Source of the DNA: Apostichopus californicus
Lineage: Eukaryota > Echinodermata > Holothuroidea > Aspidochirotida > Stichopodidae
Assembly: GCA_020650975.1 (NCBI GenBank)
Contig: JAIPMN010041115.1
Span: 1 to 25,258 of the forward strand
Length of the DNA stretch: 25,258 nucleotides
Direction of reading: 5' to 3'
Below are positions 20,084 to 25,258 of the stretch, in pieces. The number at the start of each line of letters is the position of its first letter. The stretch's first letter is position 1. A program made the position numbers and the translations under genes. The notes under the pieces are model-generated. The model saw only the letters and a program-made list of their open reading frames with translations. It was not told the origin of the DNA and made no database searches.

Positions 20084-20264
20084 CAAGCTCGTTTAAAAGA
20101 AATGGCCACTGGATCACCTTCTCACCAGCCAGTTGTTCAAGCCACGCCACCGCCTGTCCAGCAGCCGGCACCATTGGCCCCCTCCAACCCATTCGGTGCA
20201 CCATCTCCCGTCATGGAAGTACCCCGGCAGACAGCCCCATCTCAAGATCTGTTTACATCGCCAG
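20084..20264 (+). CDS. PICALM: PICALM/AP180 exon: Pro/Gln-rich tail with NPF and DLF motifs
   Basis: This internal exon is 181 nt, phase 0 to 1. It opens with QARLKEMATGS, continuing the charged helix (vertebrate EQRLKELAKK). It then becomes a Pro/Gln-rich disordered tail containing APSNPFGAPS and TAPSQDLFTSP. NPF is the classical EH-domain ligand (Eps15, intersectin). DLF resembles the DIF/DLF motifs used by CALM/AP180 proteins to contact AP-2 appendage and clathrin; vertebrate PICALM has APAIDIFSTP at the same place. The acceptor is tttatcaatttcag and the donor tcgccag|gtaacc. Codon use is more GC-rich than the surrounding intron, as expected for constrained coding sequence. In the cell this region would act as a flexible line fishing for coat partners at forming clathrin pits. 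Confidence 0.93.
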
Positions 20265-21694
20265 GTAACCAGATTGACATCATTTTATTTTGCAGTGTCA
20301 CTAATATTGTGACCAGAATTCAAGTCAAGCATTTGTCCATACATCATTCATTCATAGTGCTCAACCTCACTTGACAGTTTTGTATAAAAGCTGCATAACG
20401 AGTTTGACGAAGAGAAAAATAGAAACCACACCACCAAATTTGGATTTCAGATCTTTGGTAATATCACTCCAAACTTACCAAGTAGCGAAAATATTTCAAT
20501 GAATTCCTCTCGTAATGAGAACATCGTTGAAGTCGCTTTGTCTTGGAAGACGAGAAAATCAAAATTCATTCGTAACCGTAGTACTTGGAAATTTGCCAAA
20601 AATCTGTAGATGCAGTTGGTTCTGTTTGAAATATCTTTTGTCACAACCAGAAAGTTAAAAGGAAACACTTTTATTTTCTGTTTTTCAGTGTGTATCCAAT
20701 TTGAACTCTCTACGCAGCTTTAAGACAAATGAGCAAGATAATTGACAGAACTGCTACTACTCACTAAAGTCATTTTAGTTAGATACTTATTAACTTTCAA
20801 ACTAAATTTAAAAAAAAAATGCTTTTTCAGGCAGGCAGAGCAAACTGCGTCTTTTGTTCTCCAAAATAATCCTTTTTTCATGGATTCATCTTAGAATATG
20901 AAATATAAGTTCATCAATAATGAAAATTATCCTTCTTCAGAATTTGAGAAGAGAATTTTTGCCTCATGATTTTTGTTTGTTTTGTCAAATATTGTGATCA
21001 GTAAGTGTAGTATTAATGTAATACATCATTTGCATAACATATCATGTGTAAAAATTGTCTCATGCAAATCTATAGCTTATCAGACAATTCAGATGGACAT
21101 AGCATTGAAAGTACACTCAACCTCCTCCTAATACACACAAGGGAAATTGTGACTTCTGATTGGTTAAAATGAATATAAGACTGGAGTGACATGAAAAGTA
21201 AAATTCATAAGACATTTCAAGAAGAAAGAAGGAAACAGGCCTCTTTGCTTGATCATTTGTACTGAACTTATACGACATGTGAACCGATCAATGTCCTACT
21301 AGACGTTCTGAAATAAACTGACTAGTTGAAACTAAGAAAACCTTTAACAAAATTAAATGTTTACACATATGGAATGAAAAGACTTTGTTTACATTTTCTG
21401 AGTATGTCTCATTCATTCGGTTGGTTCGATGATATGTAAAGCTTTTGTTTTGGCTTTTTCTAAGGATGTTTGTGAATCCTTTGCAACAATGATTTTCTTT
21501 GAGAATTATAGAAATCTTTTGATCAACTGGGTCCAGAAATATGGAGTGAAAAAAAGGAGTGAAAATTTGGTTAGGATTTTAGGGTAGTAATAGTTCAGTT
21601 ATTTGAATAAGTTTACACAGTGATAATAACAACAACTGTTAGTTTCAGCTTTTGAAAACAGCGCCCTCACTCAGCCATATCAAACCATTTTTAG
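20265..21694. other. Intron sequence, no gene seen
   Basis: This is AT-rich intron of 1,430 bp between two tail exons. No repeats or coding remnants were recognised. Confidence 0.65.
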
Positions 21695-21844
21695 CCCCTG
21701 CACAGCAGCCTCCACCGCCGCAGTCTAGCAGCGCCAACGACCTCATCGGTCTAAACACCAACCCAGGAATCAACGCTGTCTTACAGGCCCAGATGGCACA
21801 AAATCAACAGGCCCAGCAGTCTTCGTGGGGTGCTGCCACAAATG
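21695..21844 (+). CDS. PICALM: PICALM/AP180 exon: tail with NDLIGL clathrin-box-like motif, Gln-rich
   Basis: This internal exon is 150 nt, phase 1 on both sides. The G carried from 20264 plus CC gives Ala, then PAQQPPPPQSSSANDLIGL, NTNPGINAVLQAQMAQNQ and QAQQSSWGAATN. NDLIGL matches vertebrate PICALM NDLLDL in order and position, a DLL/clathrin-box-like motif. The later SSWG echoes the vertebrate STWGDPF segment. The acceptor is catttttag|cccctg with a short pyrimidine tract; the donor is aatg|gtaaat. A better-looking acceptor at 21648 (gtttcag) would reach a stop in the required phase, so 21695 is preferred. Gln runs are heavier than in vertebrates. The remaining tail, including any DPF motifs, is expected in exons beyond this window. 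Confidence 0.9.
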
Positions 21845-22233
21845 GTAAATTGTTCATCTCGCTTGTCTTTTAATTCCTTCTTTTTGCTCTCTTTTTTTTT
21901 TTTTAATTTCTTTTAATATAGCTTTGACTCATTATAATTGAAACAGTTTTTTATGCCACAGCCGCAGCCCATCTTACCAATTTTTTTCTCATGACAATTA
22001 GCTAAGTTCTTTTGTTAGCACTTATTAATGCTAATGATTAATTATCTCATGATACATGTTCAACATCAAAACCATTTTAAAGCTTTTTATACCTCACCCT
22101 GACTAAAATGTTGAAATTGAATCCAAAGTACAGAGTTTTTGGTTTGAAAAATATTGTGTGACTAACACTTCCTCTCCTCATCATCCCATGTTACTTTGAA
22201 AACTTTATCATCTGAATTGTGGCTAAAGAGAGG

Positions 22234-22299
22234 CTGTCTTAAGGGGACACTGCCTTAAGGGGACACTGTCTGAAAGGAGAAACTGTCTAAAAGGGGACA
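22234..22299. repeat. 16-17 bp tandem repeat x 4 (CTGTCTTAAGGGGACA)
   Basis: Four units, CTGTCTTAAGGGGACA and variants with CTGCC or AAAGGAGAAA, run in a row. About 60 bp downstream is a perfect short hairpin, GTGCGAT-TT-ATCGCAC (22361-22376). Confidence 0.85.
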
Positions 22300-23576
22300 C
22301 TGTTAGCAGGACTTTGTGAGGTGTGTGAGTGCGATCGCAAGGCAAAAATGCCTACGAGAAGTGCGATTTATCGCACACAGTTATAAAAAATAAAAAATAA
22401 AATGCAACAGAAATAAATAGTTCTTTTTCATTCAACATTGGTCTGAAATGAGTTATTTAAATTCCCCTCAAAGAGCCCATATCTAACTTTACAGAAAATG
22501 TTGTAACATACATATGTACCCTGCACCAGGAGGGCAATTGAAATCATACAGCAAATGTAAACAGTACACCTAGGTATAACTTCCTTGAGGAATGCGATTT
22601 ATAATACACCTGGAATTTTTAAAAAAGGACAAGGCCTGTGTAATCTATATTGAGATAAATATTCACTACTGTGGTAGTACAAAAGCATCATACCCATTTA
22701 CAACTTCCATTTACTCTACTAAAATGTTGAATACCTCAAACAGAGCATCTTGTATTGGATATTTAAGAAAAATGTGTATGAATTTATCAAAAATCTATTT
22801 AAAAAGACATTTAGTAATGTTTAGGATTTTTGCAGATTTCTTTGTCACAATTTCTTGCACCCTCATAGTGTCCCTTTACCCTTAATAACACTCTGTTCTT
22901 CCTCCTTATTAAGTAAACAAAATTTTGGCCAGGTATTGAGAGTTTCTGTTGAAAAAGTTCATGGCATTGTGGGTCTTTTAGTTTATACATCTCTTTGAGT
23001 GTTTGGTGATGTTGGGTCAGCTACGATATATCACAGCAAAGTTTTAAAGTTTTTTTTTTATCTAACTGGCCTTCTGGTCTTACCCTTTCTGATTGTCGGA
23101 ACAGCAAATTTGGTTGTCTGAAGAAATGTAACAAAAATAACAATGACCAATATATACACTGTAGGAGAGGATGTGCAGGTTTGGTGAACAGAACAGCAAC
23201 TTTTAGGGTGGTACCAGTTTATCAATTTACATGTTCGATAGTCTTTAGTTAAAATGCAATCTAAATTTGATGTAAACAACCTCCAAAAAATGATTATGGT
23301 TGTACGAATAGAATCTTAGCTGTCTCAAAAGGCAGGACAACCATTAGAAATTAGCTGTGAATATCAGCTGGTTATTATCAGATATGGAACGTCAAAATGG
23401 ACATTAAACTTGCCTTGAACTTCATATTAGCCCTTATGCTGCTTTGGAATTTTGAACCCTGTCTGTATATCGAAGGTTACTTTTGATAGATCGATGGTGT
23501 CTCTGTTTATATCCTTTTATTATCTTCCGTAATAAATGTTAATTTCCCATAAGAAATTGAAACAAACTAAAGTGTG

Positions 23577-23818
23577 GTAGAAAGGCCTTATTTGTTATAA
23601 AAAGTTATAAAATGATTGAAAAACAAAAATGTGTGGCTGGATGTAAATCACATGGACACACTGAAACAGATGTTAAAGGTGTTTTGTTTCAAAATTGAAA
23701 AAGTAAATGGCAAGAAAGGTCTCATTTGTCATGAAAAAGATTTTAATGATGATGTTAGAAAATGTGTGGCTACTTGTTTGTTACACACTAATTGAACACA
23801 TTTAGTTTAAAATAGAAT
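23577..23818. repeat. Diverged tandem duplication, period about 134 bp
   Basis: Blocks agaaagg.ct.atttgt.at.aaaaag, aaaatgtgtggct and ...acacact.a..gaaca recur in the same order in the halves starting at 23577 and 23711. Substitutions and small gaps show an old duplication. No coding capacity is visible. Confidence 0.6.
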
Positions 23819-24299
23819 ATTTGATCTCAAGATGTGATATGTGATCTTCCCAATAAGGAGATATAAATAAAAGATGTAAATAAACAATGTTACTTGAGAC
23901 TTTTCCAAAGGGTCATAGGTTGAAAAGATTAAAACAAAAAAAAGGACTTGAAAATGATGCATATCATTACGGGCACCAGAAGGAGTTAAAGATAGGTGGG
24001 GCTAAGCTCTGTCCAATCCAGTTTGGACATTTGAGTGGGGTGGGGGGGGGCAAATAATCCGCTACCGTCTCTGTATTGGGAGGGAGTGTCATCATTTGAG
24101 AAAGTTCGGTCATGATTAAGGGTGGACATAAAGTTGTGCTATACATTTGCGACTTTTGAAGTAAAATTTATGCGAAAGAATTTTCCAGTGTACCGGTAAG
24201 ACTGTCATCCTGCACCTGTGACCATCTTGTGAAAGGAGTGACTATACAGCGGATAAAAAAGTGTCTTCGGTCCCTTTTTGACAATATTCTTTGTTTCAG

Positions 24300-24364
24300 G
24301 GCACTTTTTGAACATTCCTCCTCATTCTCCACTCCCACCTCCTAGGCTAGAGTCACAACAGTAG
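24300..24364 (+). CDS. Candidate alternative terminal exon (GHFLNIPPHSPLPPPRLESQQ then stop)
   Basis: After a strong pyrimidine tract and acceptor (tattctttgtttcag), the phase-1 frame demanded by the 21844 donor reads as an open Pro-rich peptide: Gly (G carried over plus GG), HFLNIPPHSPLPPPRLESQQ, then TAG at 24362-24364. Joined to the previous exon it would end the protein shortly after SSWGAATN, giving a truncated PICALM/AP180 tail. I see no canonical AATAAA between the stop and the end of the window, which argues against a nearby 3' end. The peptide is not clearly homologous to the vertebrate C-terminus, so treat this as a splice-compatible hypothesis. It may be a chance open frame of 20 codons. 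Confidence 0.25.
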
Positions 24365-25258
24365 GCTGAATAAGTAGTTCTTATTAATTTTTCTCTTTCG
24401 GGAAGACCATCAAGAATTGTTTTCTGCTTTCATAAGTGTGCTCTTAGTTGCAATTCAAAGTGGAATTTATCCTTCCCCACACCCACCCTGTTTGAACCTC
24501 TGGCTATGTCGCTGTTGTAGCGCAGTGTTGTTGGAAACACCAGTCACTATATCATGCAGTTGGAATAGATTTAGTTCTGTTGCACCAGAACAGTTGGAGA
24601 AGAGCATTAGAAATTTAAAGTACACTCTGTAAAGATCCAGCTGCTATGTTATTATTCCACATTCACAGTATGATCTCAAACCCATTGTCATGTATGTTTC
24701 CAAAACAAAAGCTTTTGCAAAATGTAGAAAAAATTGCATGTCTTTTAGTTTTCCCGCCCCCCTCTTCCAGCTGGGAATATGTTGGGGAATGGGAGGGATA
24801 TTTCGAATCCGCTTTTGTACTCAATTACAATGTTTAGAGCCTCATAAGAGGCCGTTAACTCTTCAGATAGGCAAACTGGAAATGCTCACAAAACTATCCG
24901 AAAGCTGTAATTTTTTTTATCTCAATACATTACATGTATAGAGATGTTGTAACAGTAAGTGGGAATCTCTCCTCTCTAAAAAAAGTTTCAGCGTCTTCAT
25001 AAAAAGTTCGTTTTCTCTGGAATTTCAAGAGCAAGTGTATATTTTATAGGTCAACAAAAGTTACTATTTTTTATTCTAGAATTTTATCTCAATCTATGAC
25101 TTTTTCGCTGATTTATGGCCAAATTGGGCCATTTCGGGCTCAAACACGGTTTTGCAAGTCTTTTTTGCACACGCTCCAAAACTTGTATGTAGGGGAGTTT
25201 CGTCCACGTTTCCCTGCTCATTTGTTAATTATTATTCGATGTCTATGGTTTATTATGG
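24365..25258. other. Downstream sequence, no confident feature
   Basis: No canonical polyadenylation signal or clear exon was found. A good acceptor-like tract at 24750-24769 is followed by a phase-compatible open frame with no family resemblance. The final 200 bp contain complementary-looking words (ggccaaattgggcc) but no clear element. Confidence 0.5.

Larger units (their letters stand above)
21845..24299. other. Downstream intron sequence
   Basis: No confident exon is seen. It holds a short tandem repeat with an adjacent hairpin (22234-22376) and a two-copy diverged duplication (23577-23818), both listed separately, plus a G-run block at 24037-24050. Confidence 0.55.

Noticed and set aside
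21649..21694. Alternative acceptor (gtttcag at 21648) for the NDLIGL exon
   Set aside because: With the phase-1 input from 20264 this frame meets a TAG stop within the exon, while the acceptor at 21694 keeps the homologous frame.
21960..22006. Possible short terminal exon after gccacag (AAAHLTNFFLMTIS, stop)
   Set aside because: It is phase-compatible with 21844 but only 115 nt downstream of it, with a poor, interrupted tract and a non-homologous peptide.
24770..24843. Phase-1 open frame after a strong acceptor (AGNMLGNGRDISNPLL... stop)
   Set aside because: There is no similarity to the PICALM tail; a frame of about 25 codons after a C/T tract is expected by chance. Kept only as a weak possibility.

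Overview
The window looks like a stretch of a metazoan nuclear genome. It is AT-rich, has no compact operons, and holds short coding islands with consensus GT/AG splice sites in long introns full of old transposon debris, minisatellites and homopolymer C/G runs. A marine invertebrate deuterostome (echinoderm-like) is my best guess from the repeat style, but the sequence cannot confirm the taxon.

One gene is recognisable and runs on the + strand across the whole window: the clathrin-assembly adaptor PICALM/AP180 (CALM/SNAP91 family). Five exons are supported by similarity to the vertebrate protein as I know it and by splice phases that chain without conflict: 1211-1252 (0/0), 16128-16204 (0/2), 17477-17588 (2/0), 20084-20264 (0/1) and 21695-21844 (1/1). 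They encode the end of the ANTH domain, a charged helix and the start of the disordered clathrin/AP-2/EH-binding tail. Most ANTH exons should lie upstream of base 1. Most or all of the C-terminal tail should lie downstream of 25258, unless the candidate terminal exon at 24300-24364 is used. Two small in-frame exon candidates have no counterpart in the vertebrate proteins I can recall: a 30-nt microexon at 9036-9065 and a 36-nt cassette at 19429-19464. If real, they would add short inserts at the two edges of the ANTH-to-tail linker.

The introns hold several distinct repeats. 302-617 is a hAT-type MITE with an 8-bp target duplication. 4287-4620 is an AAGCTTA-rich minisatellite. 5602-5985 is an insertion bracketed by 13-bp direct repeats with a hammerhead-like hairpin, possibly of Penelope-like origin, and a decayed relative of its hairpin end sits near 12580. 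8160-8510 (- strand) and 13133-13340 (+ strand) are 3' ends of L2/CR1-like LINEs. 15668-16056 is a tRNA-derived SINE ending about 70 bp before an acceptor site. 17201-17415 is a long C/T tract just upstream of an exon. 18751-19210 is a three-copy array of 130-170 bp units. Short duplications lie at 8871-8942, 22234-22299 and 23577-23818.

I saw no rRNA, functional tRNA gene, CRISPR array, promoter or second protein-coding gene. Most open frames elsewhere are chance frames in intron or repeat sequence.
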